Translations under genes and position numbers: made by a program | Source of the DNA: Phocaeicola dorei | GTDB taxonomy: Bacteria; Bacteroidota; Bacteroidia; Bacteroidales; Bacteroidaceae | Assembly: GCF_013009555.1 (NCBI RefSeq) | Contig: NZ_CP046176.1 | Coordinates: 1,705,501 to 1,769,500, forward strand | Direction of reading: 5' to 3' | Length of the DNA: 64,000 nucleotides | Shown: one piece after another, positions 54,220-61,956 of the stretch | Layout: every line of letters begins with the position of its first letter | Numbering within the stretch: position 1 is the first letter of the stretch | Notes under the pieces: model-generated | Told to the model about the DNA's origin: nothing | What the model saw: the letters and a program-made list of their open reading frames with translations, nothing else | Database searches by the model: none

Positions 54220-55116
54220 TTAAATTTCCTCGGCTTTCAAAGGACTAGTCCGGATAATATCCCATACATCTTCTTCTGTTTTGCTGAAGGGACCGGATGC
54301 TTCTAATTTCAGTGTCGACATGGCTGCTGCAAAACAACCGGCTTTTTCATAGGATACTCCTTTGTTGCGCATATATAAATATCCTGTGGCATACGTATCT
54401 CCGCATCCTGTAGCATCAACTATATCTTTAGGAGGATAGGCGGGTATCTTATGAAATCTACCTTCTGCATAAATTACAGAACCCAGACTTCCCAAGGTTA
54501 TCAATACCTCTTTTACTCCCCATTCAGCAAGTTGCAAAGCGGCTTGTTTTATGTCTTTGTGACCGGTAAGCACTTCCATTTCGTGTTCGTTTACCTTTAG
54601 AATATCAATATATTTTAAGGCTTCCAACTTGTCTGTCCAATCTATGGGATAAACTCTTTCACCCCGGACTTCGCGCAAATATCCTTGGGCATCTACCGCC
54701 AAAATACCTTTTTCTGAAAGATATTTTACAACATCCAGTGAAAAATCATCTGCCAGAAGGCTTCCCAAATGAAAAATATGGGCATTTATATTCTGTAGCT
54801 GTTCCACTGTGAAAGGATCGGCTTTAGCTAATACCCGCTGACTGCGGTTATCTTGATTTTCCCCGTATGTATTCTCGAAATAGACTGTTCGCTGACTGGG
54901 AATAACAGTGACTCTGATACCTTTTGCACGGATATCTTCTACAGCTTTAAATTCACTGGGCGCTAGTGCTGTGACCAGCTGATAATGCTTTGTATCCTTT
55001 AAATGACTGATTCCGTGTGAAAAATAATAGGATGTTCCGCCGGGCATATAAGTCGTTTTCCTGGGTGTTACTATCTTATCTAATGTAATGTGGCCTATGC
55101 AACAAATATCATCCAT
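54220..55116 (-). CDS. PfkB-family carbohydrate or polyol kinase
   Basis: A 298-residue ribokinase-fold kinase. The N-terminal GHITLDKIV...PGGTSYYFSHGISHL gives the GG substrate loop, and the C-terminal DATGCGDTYATGYL carries the catalytic Asp and anion hole. The short N-terminus and PGGTSYYF pattern recall the PfkB branch that includes plant myo-inositol kinases, which fits its divergent position next to myo-inositol-1-phosphate synthase (136 bp between starts). A nucleoside or sugar substrate cannot be excluded. Confidence 0.85.
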   Translation of the reverse strand: MDDICCIGHITLDKIVTPRKTTYMPGGTSYYFSHGISHLKDTKHYQLVTALAPSEFKAVEDIRAKGIRVTVIPSQRTVYFENTYGENQDNRSQRVLAKADPFTVEQLQNINAHIFHLGSLLADDFSLDVVKYLSEKGILAVDAQGYLREVRGERVYPIDWTDKLEALKYIDILKVNEHEMEVLTGHKDIKQAALQLAEWGVKEVLITLGSLGSVIYAEGRFHKIPAYPPKDIVDATGCGDTYATGYLYMRNKGVSYEKAGCFAAAMSTLKLEASGPFSKTEEDVWDIIRTSPLKAEEI

Positions 55117-55138
55117 ACCTATTTATATTAAACGGTTG

Positions 55139-55146
55139 CAAAGCTA
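55139..55146 (-). promoter_or_regulatory. -7 box for the PfkB kinase
   Basis: Minus-strand TAGCTTTG, 23 nt ahead of the kinase start. The divergent inositol synthase box is only about 45 bp away, so a shared regulator site is possible. Confidence 0.45.
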
Positions 55147-55189
55147 CAAAAAAAACTAGAAAAAGCATGGAAGTTTTCAAAAGAAGGTG

Positions 55190-55197
55190 TAACTTTG
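55190..55197 (+). promoter_or_regulatory. -7 box for myo-inositol-1-phosphate synthase
   Basis: TAACTTTG at 55190-55197. It overlaps an upstream in-frame ATG at 55195, which argues that translation starts at the ATG at 55252 instead. Confidence 0.5.
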
Positions 55198-55251
55198 GCA
55201 CAAATTATCTTAATCTCTGCTATGAGATGCAATTTTAACAAAGAAATTAGA

Positions 55252-56559
55252 ATGGAAAAAATGAATGTGAAACCGGCAACCGGTAAATTGGGCGTTCTTT
55301 GTGTTGGATTGGGCGCTGTTACTTCAACTTTTATGACAGGTGTGCTGATGGCTCGTAAGGGACTGGCAAAACCTGTCGGATCTATGACTCAATATGATAA
55401 AATGCGTGTTGGCCGTGGAGAAAATAAAAAGTATTTGCATTATGGAGAAATCGTTCCATTGGCAACTTTGGACGACATTGTTTTTGGTGCATGGGATGTT
55501 TATCCTGCTAATGCTTATGAATCAGCTGTAAATGCTGAAGTTTTACAAGAAAAAGACATTCTTCCTGTAAAGGAAGAACTGGAAAAGATAGTTCCGATGA
55601 AAGCTGCTTTCGATCACAACTATGCTAGTCGTTTGGATGGCGATAATGTGAAAGATTGCAAGAATCGTTGGGATATGGTAGAACAGCTGCGTGAAGATAT
55701 CCGCAATTTCAAAGCTGAAAATAATTGCGACCGTATCGTAGTTCTTTGGGCTGCTTCTACAGAAATCTATGTACCTGTTGAAGAAAAAGTACACGGAACC
55801 TTGGCAGCATTGGAGCAAGCGATGAAAGAGGATGATAAGGAACACATTGCTCCGTCTATGTGCTATGCTTATGCAGCGCTGTCAGAAGGTTGCCCTTTCA
55901 TCATGGGAGCTCCTAATACTACAGTTGATATCCCGGCTATGTGGGAATTGGCTGAAAAAACGAAGATGCCTATTGCTGGTAAGGACTTCAAAACAGGCCA
56001 GACATTGGTTAAGTCAGGCTTCGCTCCGATTATCGGAACCCGTTGCTTAGGCTTGTCCGGCTGGTTTTCTACAAATATCTTAGGTAATCGTGATGGTTTG
56101 GTGTTGGACGAACCGGCTAACTTCCGTACTAAAGAAGTCAGCAAGCTGTCTACTTTGGAGTCGATTCTTGTACCCGAAGACCAGCCTGATTTATATACAG
56201 ATTATTATCACAAAGTACGTATCAATTACTATCCCCCTCGTAATGACAGTAAGGAAGGTTGGGATAATATCGATATCTTCGGATGGATGGGCTACCCCAT
56301 GCAGATTAAGATTAATTTCCTTTGCCGTGATTCAATTTTGGCTGCTCCTTTATGTTTGGATTTAGTATTATTGAGTGACTTGGCTGCACGTGCAGGACGT
56401 TTTGGTATACAGCGTTTCTTGAGTTTCTTCTTGAAGAGCCCGATGCATGATTATACAGAAAATGAAATACCTGTCAACCATCTCTTCCAGCAGTATGCTA
56501 TCTTGAAGAATGCTATTCGCGAAATGGGTGGTTATGAAGCTGATCAGGAAATTGATTAA
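55252..56559 (+). CDS. ino1: myo-inositol-1-phosphate synthase
   Basis: The ATG at 55252 gives 435 residues. It converts glucose 6-phosphate to inositol phosphate with bound NAD+. Markers are the Rossmann segment LGVLCVGLGAVTSTFMTGVL, DVYPANAYESA, VLWAASTEIYVP, the active-site stretch MPIAGKDFKTGQTLVKS and GWFSTNILGNRDGLVL, and the substrate region DIFGWMGYPMQIKINFLCRDSILAAPL. In Bacteroides this enzyme feeds inositol phospholipids and inositol phosphosphingolipids. The head-group operon 1 kb to the left on the same strand is its likely user. Confidence 0.93.
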   Translation: MEKMNVKPATGKLGVLCVGLGAVTSTFMTGVLMARKGLAKPVGSMTQYDKMRVGRGENKKYLHYGEIVPLATLDDIVFGAWDVYPANAYESAVNAEVLQEKDILPVKEELEKIVPMKAAFDHNYASRLDGDNVKDCKNRWDMVEQLREDIRNFKAENNCDRIVVLWAASTEIYVPVEEKVHGTLAALEQAMKEDDKEHIAPSMCYAYAALSEGCPFIMGAPNTTVDIPAMWELAEKTKMPIAGKDFKTGQTLVKSGFAPIIGTRCLGLSGWFSTNILGNRDGLVLDEPANFRTKEVSKLSTLESILVPEDQPDLYTDYYHKVRINYYPPRNDSKEGWDNIDIFGWMGYPMQIKINFLCRDSILAAPLCLDLVLLSDLAARAGRFGIQRFLSFFLKSPMHDYTENEIPVNHLFQQYAILKNAIREMGGYEADQEID

Positions 56560-56582
56560 TTTATAACAGACTGTTTTTATTC

Positions 56583-56657
56583 AGGCGCGGATTGCGCGGA
56601 TTTTACGGTTTCTCTTTATAAAAGACCGTATCAATCCGTGAAATCCGCGCCTTATTT
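56583..56657 (+). terminator. Large hairpin terminator after the inositol synthase gene
   Basis: GGCGCGGATT (from 56584) pairs with AATCCGCGCC (to about 56651), with inner arms ACGGTTT/AGACCGT, followed by TTATTTTTTATTTTT. The GCGCGGATT-type arms recur as intergenic repeats in Bacteroides genomes. Confidence 0.75.
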
Positions 56658-56679
56658 TTTATTTTTCTGCCATAATTAC

Positions 56680-56709
56680 TTGCTGTCTGCTCGGGAATTT
56701 GTAATTTTG
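56680..56709 (+). promoter_or_regulatory. Promoter of the sigma-54-type activator gene
   Basis: TTG (56680-56682), exactly 19 nt, then TAATTTTG (56702-56709), a close match to the Bacteroides consensus. The first possible start codon, at 56722, is then only a few nt into the transcript. Confidence 0.6.
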
Positions 56710-56721
56710 TCATATAATAAA

Positions 56722-57990
56722 ATGAATATGGTCAGGTCAGAAATACAAAATGTTAAACTCAGATTTGGTATTATTGGTAATGCTGAAGGATTGAACCGTG
56801 CCATAGACGTGGCTATTCAGGTGGCGCCCACAGATTTATCAGTATTGATCACCGGTGAAAGTGGTGTGGGAAAGGAAAATTTTCCGCAGATCATCCATCA
56901 GTTCAGCCGTCGGAAACATGGACAGTATATAGCCGTGAATTGTGGAGCTATACCTGAAGGTACAATAGATTCAGAACTTTTCGGACATGAGAAAGGTGCT
57001 TTTACAGGAGCTATCAGTGACCGTAACGGTTATTTTGCCGAAGCCAATGGTGGAACTATTTTTCTGGATGAGGTGGGAGAGTTACCTCTTGCTACGCAGG
57101 CGCGTCTGCTACGTGTGCTCGAGAGTGGTGAATTCATTAAAGTAGGTTCATCCAAAGTACAAAAGACGGATGTACGTATTGTTGCCGCTACCAATGTAAA
57201 TCTGACGGAAGCCATTGCCGAAGGCCGTTTCCGCGAGGATTTATATTATCGTCTGAACACTGTGCCTATCAAGATACCACCTCTGCGCGAACGTGGAGAT
57301 GATATAACATTACTTTTCCGCAAATTTGCATCGGATTTTGCTGAGAAGTACCGTATGCCGGCCATTCAGCTGACAGAAGATGCAAAAGCCTTGTTGTTGG
57401 CTTACCCATGGCCCGGTAATGTACGCCAGTTGAAGAATATTACAGAACAGATATCTATTATTGAAACCAATCGCGACATTACGGCGGAAATTTTGAGAAA
57501 TTATTTACCGGAACAACGTGTAAACTCCGGTTTACCCGCTTTATTTGGTGTGAAAGCAAGTGCGGGGAAGGCTTTTGAAAGTGAGCGCGAGATTCTGTAT
57601 CAGGTGCTGTTTGATATGCGGCGTGATGTAACTGAGTTGAAGAAATTGGTAAACACCTTGATGTCGGAACGTGGAGCGCAACCTGTTCCGCCACCGGCTA
57701 CTACAGCAGTTTCTTATTATCAAGAACCTCAACGGAATTTGGTCGCTACAGTAGTGCCTGCTACACCTACCATTATCTCTGCCGCTAAATCCGTGCATCC
57801 TGTAGTAGATGATATTCAGGACACGGAGGAATTTGTGGAAGAAGCGACACTGTCATTGGATGAAGTGGAAAAAGAAATGATACGTAAGGCGCTCGACCGT
57901 CATCATGGAAAACGAAAGAATGCGGCAAAAGATTTGAATATTTCAGAGCGCACACTTTATAGAAAAATAAAAGAATATGGTTTGGATTAA
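56722..57990 (+). CDS. Sigma-54-interacting AAA+ transcriptional activator
   Basis: Starting at 56722 (or 56728), about 422 residues. A short N-terminus without receiver or PAS domain leads to an AAA+ domain: Walker A GESGVGKE, the sigma-54 loop GAFTGA, FLDEVGELP (Walker B) and the ER-rich PLRERGDDI. A linker rich in Pro and Ala precedes a C-terminal Fis-type HTH (KALDRHHGKRKNAAKDLNISERTLYRKIKEYG). Input signal is unknown, and in many Bacteroides the same gene order with LptE follows. It overlaps the LptE gene by 14 nt, implying coupling to envelope assembly. Confidence 0.9.
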   Translation: MNMVRSEIQNVKLRFGIIGNAEGLNRAIDVAIQVAPTDLSVLITGESGVGKENFPQIIHQFSRRKHGQYIAVNCGAIPEGTIDSELFGHEKGAFTGAISDRNGYFAEANGGTIFLDEVGELPLATQARLLRVLESGEFIKVGSSKVQKTDVRIVAATNVNLTEAIAEGRFREDLYYRLNTVPIKIPPLRERGDDITLLFRKFASDFAEKYRMPAIQLTEDAKALLLAYPWPGNVRQLKNITEQISIIETNRDITAEILRNYLPEQRVNSGLPALFGVKASAGKAFESEREILYQVLFDMRRDVTELKKLVNTLMSERGAQPVPPPATTAVSYYQEPQRNLVATVVPATPTIISAAKSVHPVVDDIQDTEEFVEEATLSLDEVEKEMIRKALDRHHGKRKNAAKDLNISERTLYRKIKEYGLD

Positions 57991-58504
57991 ACAATTGAAA
58001 GTAGTTGGTGTGTTGATGGTACTGGCGGGAATAGTAACTGCTTGTTCCATCTCTTATAAGTTTAACGGATCGTCTATAGACTATACTAAGGTAAAGACTA
58101 TTTCGTTCGAAAACTTCCCGAACCGTTCGGCAGGTTTTGTGTGGGGACCGATGGAGAGCATGTTCAATACGGCATTGCAGGATATTTATATGCAGCAGAC
58201 CCGGTTGAAGCAAGCCAAGCGTGGAGGTGACCTGCAATTGTCAGGGGAAATAACCAATTATGATGCTTTGAATAAAGGAATTGGTTCTGACGGTTATTCC
58301 AGCATGGTGGAATTGCGTATGACGGTTAGGGTGAACTTTGTCAACAATTCCAATCCGACAGAGAATATGAATGGTCAACAATTCTCGGCTAGCCGAGAAT
58401 ACAACGCTAATCAGCAGTTGAGTGCTGTACAGGATGAATTAGTAACCCAGATGATTAAAGAAATTGTAGAGCAAATATTCAATGCTACCGTGGCAAACTG
58501 GTAG
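57977..58504 (+). CDS. lptE: LptE-like lipoprotein
   Basis: A 175-residue lipoprotein with lipobox (VTACS, Cys about residue 23) and the LptE pattern SISYKFNGSSIDYTKVKTISFENFPNRSA, followed by FNTALQDIYMQQTRL and a central beta-strand region (LQLSGEITNYDA). LptE plugs the LptD barrel that inserts lipopolysaccharide into the outer membrane. It overlaps the activator gene and is followed 16 nt later by a TPR protein gene, the usual order in Bacteroides. Confidence 0.88.
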   Translation: MVWIKQLKVVGVLMVLAGIVTACSISYKFNGSSIDYTKVKTISFENFPNRSAGFVWGPMESMFNTALQDIYMQQTRLKQAKRGGDLQLSGEITNYDALNKGIGSDGYSSMVELRMTVRVNFVNNSNPTENMNGQQFSASREYNANQQLSAVQDELVTQMIKEIVEQIFNATVANW

Positions 58505-58520
58505 TGAGCCCTTTTCCGTC

Positions 58521-59273
58521 ATGACACAACAGCAATTATATGAATGGATAACCCATCCTGAATTATTAAATCGGGATACACTATACGAGCTGCGTACGTT
58601 GCTTGCGCGTTATCCGTATTTTCAGACGGTGAGGTTGCTTTATCTGAAGAATCTGTTTTTACTGCATGATATAACATTCGGTGAAGAATTGCGTAAGGCT
58701 GCATTGTATGTGGCCGATCGCAAAGTTCTTTTTTATCTGATAGAAGGGGAGCGTTTTATCATTTCTCCTCTTGACAAGCAAGAGAAGCCTAAGGAGGAAG
58801 GCGGATTGGACCGTACTCTTTCATTGATAGATGCTTTTCTGTCTTCTTTACCCGAGGACTCTGCTGCCGTGGAGTTGCCTATGGATGTAACAGCCGATTA
58901 TACTTCTTTCTTATTACATGAAGAAGAGCATCCGTCCGATGATGGTATTCCTCGGATGAAAGGCCAGAGTCTGATAGATGATTTCATTGAAAAGTCTGCA
59001 GAGGAACCTTTATTACCTCAATTAGGGATAAAAGAGGAAGTGCCGGTGAAAAAGGAAATGCCCGAAGAGGATGAACCGGAAGCGGAGGAAGATATAGAAG
59101 ATGAAAGCTATTTTACCGAAACATTGGCCAAAATATACGTTAAACAGCAAAGATATTCTAAGGCTCTGGAAATTATTAAAAAATTAAATTTGAAATATCC
59201 AAAAAAAAACGCTTACTTTGCAGACCAAATAAGATTTTTGGAGAAATTGATTATTAACACTAAATCAAAATAA
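58521..59273 (+). CDS. TPR-containing cytosolic protein, acidic linker
   Basis: The ATG at 58521 gives 250 residues. An N-terminal helical part (QLYEWITHPELLNRDTLYELRTLLARYPYFQTVRLLYLKNL) is followed by an acidic linker (EEDEPEAEEDIEDESY) and a C-terminal TPR-like segment (TLAKIYVKQQRYSKALEIIKKLNLKYP). No signal peptide is seen. It is conserved between lptE and secG in Bacteroides, but its function is unknown. A scaffold role in envelope or secretion assembly is an inference from neighbours only. Confidence 0.8.
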   Translation: MTQQQLYEWITHPELLNRDTLYELRTLLARYPYFQTVRLLYLKNLFLLHDITFGEELRKAALYVADRKVLFYLIEGERFIISPLDKQEKPKEEGGLDRTLSLIDAFLSSLPEDSAAVELPMDVTADYTSFLLHEEEHPSDDGIPRMKGQSLIDDFIEKSAEEPLLPQLGIKEEVPVKKEMPEEDEPEAEEDIEDESYFTETLAKIYVKQQRYSKALEIIKKLNLKYPKKNAYFADQIRFLEKLIINTKSK

Positions 59274-59278
59274 AGAAA

Positions 59279-59641
59279 ATGTATTTATTACTTATTGGAT
59301 TAATTGTGCTTGCAGCTCTTTTGATGTGTTTCGTCGTACTGATTCAGAATTCAAAAGGAGGTGGTTTGGCTTCTAGTTTTGCTTCTTCAAATCAAATTAT
59401 GGGAGTTCGTAAGACTACGGATTTTATTGAGAAATTAACATGGGGATTAGCTGCTTTTATGGTAGCATGTAGCGTGCTTACCGCTTATTTTGTTCCTACT
59501 GCTCATACAGATTCTTCTATCATCATGGAAGAAGCGGTGAAAGAGGGAGCTACCAATCCGTTGAATGCACCTTCAGGTTTTGCTGCTCCGCAGACAAATG
59601 ATGCTGCAGAGACTCCTGCTCCGGGTGATTCGGCACAGTAA
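59279..59641 (+). CDS. secG: Preprotein translocase subunit SecG
   Basis: A 120-residue inner-membrane protein with two membrane segments (LLIGLIVLAALLMCFVVLIQ and WGLAAFMVACSVLTAYF) flanking the cytosolic loop SKGGGLASSFASSNQIMG, the SecG signature. It speeds preprotein export through SecYEG. The Ala/Pro-rich C-terminal tail (about 40 residues) is longer than in E. coli, as is common in Bacteroidota. It begins 5 nt after the TPR gene and is followed by a terminator. Confidence 0.93.
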   Translation: MYLLLIGLIVLAALLMCFVVLIQNSKGGGLASSFASSNQIMGVRKTTDFIEKLTWGLAAFMVACSVLTAYFVPTAHTDSSIIMEEAVKEGATNPLNAPSGFAAPQTNDAAETPAPGDSAQ

Positions 59642-59671
59642 TTAAAGAGAGCATTTTCCTTAATAAGGATA

Positions 59672-59709
59672 GGCGTTCTGTTTTATCAGTGAAACAGAGC
59701 GCTTTTTTG
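59672..59709 (+). terminator. Intrinsic terminator after secG
   Basis: GCGTTCTGTTT pairs with AAACAGAGCGC around an 8-nt loop (59673-59702), followed by TTTTTTG. Confidence 0.85.
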
Positions 59710-59793
59710 TTTTAAGATATTTTGCTTTGATAAGTATGCTTTTGTGCTTACTTTTGTTCTGGAATATGTTAGTTTAAAAATAATAAAAGAATC

Positions 59794-60552
59794 ATGTTGA
59801 AATTCATATCATGGAATGTAAATGGCTTGCGAGCTTGTTACGATAAAGGTTTTGCTGATGCTTTCAATCGTTTGGAAGCTGATTTTTTCTGTTTACAGGA
59901 AACAAAGATGCAAGAAGGACAACTGGATGTACAATTTGAAGGGTATCAGTCCTATTGGAATTATGCTGAAAAGAAAGGATATTCGGGTACTGCTATTTTT
60001 TCTAAAGTAAAGCCATTGTCCGTTACATACGGTTTAGGCATTGAAGAGCACGATCACGAAGGCCGTGTAATTACGCTTGAACTGGAATCGTATTATCTGA
60101 TAACTGTTTATACTCCTAATTCGCAGGAAGAATTGCGACGCTTGGATTATAGAATGAAATGGGATGATGATTTCCGTGCTTATTTGAAGAAATTGGAAGA
60201 GAAAAAACCGGTAATTGTGTGTGGTGATTTGAATGTAGCACATAAGGAGATAGATTTGAAGAATCCTAAAACGAATCGGAAAAATGCAGGTTTCACTGAT
60301 GAAGAGCGTGCAAAGTTCACTACTTTGCTTGAATCAGGTTTTACGGATACATTCCGCTATTTCTATCCGGAGCAAGAGGGAATTTACTCATGGTGGTCCT
60401 ATCGTTTCAAAGCCCGTGAGAAGAATGCGGGTTGGCGTATTGATTATTTTCTCACTTCCGATTCGTTGAAGGATAAATTGAGAGGTGCTCAGATTCATAC
60501 TGACATCTTGGGATCAGATCATTGTCCGGTGGAATTGACAATAGAATTGTAA
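59794..60552 (+). CDS. xth: Exodeoxyribonuclease III (AP endonuclease)
   Basis: A 252-residue EEP-superfamily nuclease. [12 protein letters not shown] (Asn), FCLQETKMQ (metal-binding Glu), [22 protein letters not shown] (catalytic Asp-x-Asn) and DYFLTSD plus the final [13 protein letters not shown] (catalytic Asp-His) are all present. It repairs abasic sites and blocked 3' ends. A cytosolic housekeeping gene standing alone between two terminators. Confidence 0.95.
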   Translation: MLKFISWNVNGLRACYDKGFADAFNRLEADFFCLQETKMQEGQLDVQFEGYQSYWNYAEKKGYSGTAIFSKVKPLSVTYGLGIEEHDHEGRVITLELESYYLITVYTPNSQEELRRLDYRMKWDDDFRAYLKKLEEKKPVIVCGDLNVAHKEIDLKNPKTNRKNAGFTDEERAKFTTLLESGFTDTFRYFYPEQEGIYSWWSYRFKAREKNAGWRIDYFLTSDSLKDKLRGAQIHTDILGSDHCPVELTIEL

Positions 60553-60588
60553 AAATGGGCTAAAAAAACTTTGTAGTTGTCGCAAAAT

Positions 60589-60629
60589 GAATCCCTGATT
60601 ATCTGCAATAAAAAGATAATCAGGGATTT
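60589..60629 (+). terminator. Intrinsic terminator after the exonuclease III gene
   Basis: ATCCCTGATTATC pairs perfectly with GATAATCAGGGAT around GCAATAAAAA. The hairpin is bounded on each side by GTCGCAAAA (60579-60587 and 60635-60643). Confidence 0.75.
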
Positions 60630-60734
60630 GTGTCGTCGCAAAACTTATTCTGTTTTATTCTCATAAATCATGGATTCCTGTATATCTTTGTTTCGGGAAA
60701 TAAATATTTTTTTCCTGAAAAACTGATTGAATCT

Positions 60735-61937
60735 ATGAAACAATGGCATTTATTTTGCTTGTTGCCTTTGATGGCAGCTTGTGACTCCGGACATTCCGGT
60801 TCCGGAGAATTAATTTCGGTGGACTTGCGACAGGGGATAGATCATCCTTCTATGCTCAATCTGCAAGATGAGGTAGAGAGTGTGGAATATATACCTTTGG
60901 AAACAACCGATGATCCCGCTTCTTTGTTGGATGGAGTATCCGAATATGCTTTGACAAGCAAATACATCTATGTTTCTCCCGTAAAAGAACAACGGATTGT
61001 TCAGTTTGACCGGAAAGGTCATTTTATAAAGACATTGATTCCTTTCGGACAAGGACCGGGGGAGTTCAGTAATTTTTTAGCAGGTATACAGGCCGATGAG
61101 GAAAATAATCGTCTTTACCTGTTCAGTGCTAATCAGATAGGGGTCTACACCTTAGAGGGGGAGTTTATTCAAAATTTGAACCATGATTATCAGATAGTAT
61201 ATCAGCGTAAGGTGGAACAAGACTGTTTTGCTTCGGTGGCATTTCCGTATATTCCTTTTCGGAGCGGGAGTTATGGCTTAGGCATATTCACAGAGCAAGG
61301 GGACACTATTGCTGTAAAGAATGATTTTACTTCGCCACTGGTTCCTCCGGAGAAAGCAGGTTTTACTATAGGCATTGCAGCTACCTATTCAGGTAAGCAG
61401 CAGTCATTACTGTTTAAAACAGGATGTAATGATACTGTTTTCAGAATTTCCGATCATAAAATTATGCCAGCTTGTGTTTTGAATTTACAGAATTCAGACC
61501 AAGAAATCATCCGCTGCCTGGATGCGACTGATTTCAGTAGCTTACATCAAAAATTTGGAGGAAATAAGGATATTTTTGTGTCTGATCTTTTTGAGACGCC
61601 ACGAAGTTATTATTTCCGTTGCAGGTATGATGGAGGATATTATGTGGTTTCCGTTGATAAAGAAACAGGGAAGATTCTGGCGGAGCAATGTGAGCAGCCT
61701 GAAGATATTTTTAAACTTTCTGATGCCAATCTTCTTTTTGGTATGTTGGGGACACGGAGTTATCGTAGCTTTCCCGTTTGGGGCCGTATGGAGAAAGATG
61801 GTTTGGTGCAGGTTGTCATTCCTTATGAGCTGAGTCTTTATGAAAAAGGATCCACCCTTACTGTTCCGGATGAATTAAAAAAGATAAATGTGGATAGTAA
61901 TCCTATTTTTATAGTCTATAAATTGCGAGAAGGCTAA
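60735..61937 (+). CDS. 6-bladed beta-propeller lipoprotein
   Basis: The ATG at 60735 (MKQWHLFCLLPLMAACDSG) gives a clean lipobox (LMAAC) and 400 residues. An upstream in-frame ATG at 60630 would bury the signal. The body has NHL/YVTN-like blades (VEYIPLETTDDPASLL, QRIVQFDRKGHFIKTLIPFGQGPGEF, NRLYLFSANQIGVYTLEGEFI). This 6-bladed-propeller family is frequent in Bacteroidales beside regulators, with unknown ligands. It precedes a membrane-bound TPR-HTH regulator by 19 nt and probably partners it. Confidence 0.85.
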   Translation: MKQWHLFCLLPLMAACDSGHSGSGELISVDLRQGIDHPSMLNLQDEVESVEYIPLETTDDPASLLDGVSEYALTSKYIYVSPVKEQRIVQFDRKGHFIKTLIPFGQGPGEFSNFLAGIQADEENNRLYLFSANQIGVYTLEGEFIQNLNHDYQIVYQRKVEQDCFASVAFPYIPFRSGSYGLGIFTEQGDTIAVKNDFTSPLVPPEKAGFTIGIAATYSGKQQSLLFKTGCNDTVFRISDHKIMPACVLNLQNSDQEIIRCLDATDFSSLHQKFGGNKDIFVSDLFETPRSYYFRCRYDGGYYVVSVDKETGKILAEQCEQPEDIFKLSDANLLFGMLGTRSYRSFPVWGRMEKDGLVQVVIPYELSLYEKGSTLTVPDELKKINVDSNPIFIVYKLREG

Positions 61938-61956
61938 AAAGTGATACATTTGCGAT

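Noticed and set aside
60579..60643. GTCGCAAAA repeats flanking the hairpin after exonuclease III as a mobile-element duplication
   Set aside because: The unit is only ~65 bp and behaves as an ordinary terminator. Nine-base repeats are too weak alone.
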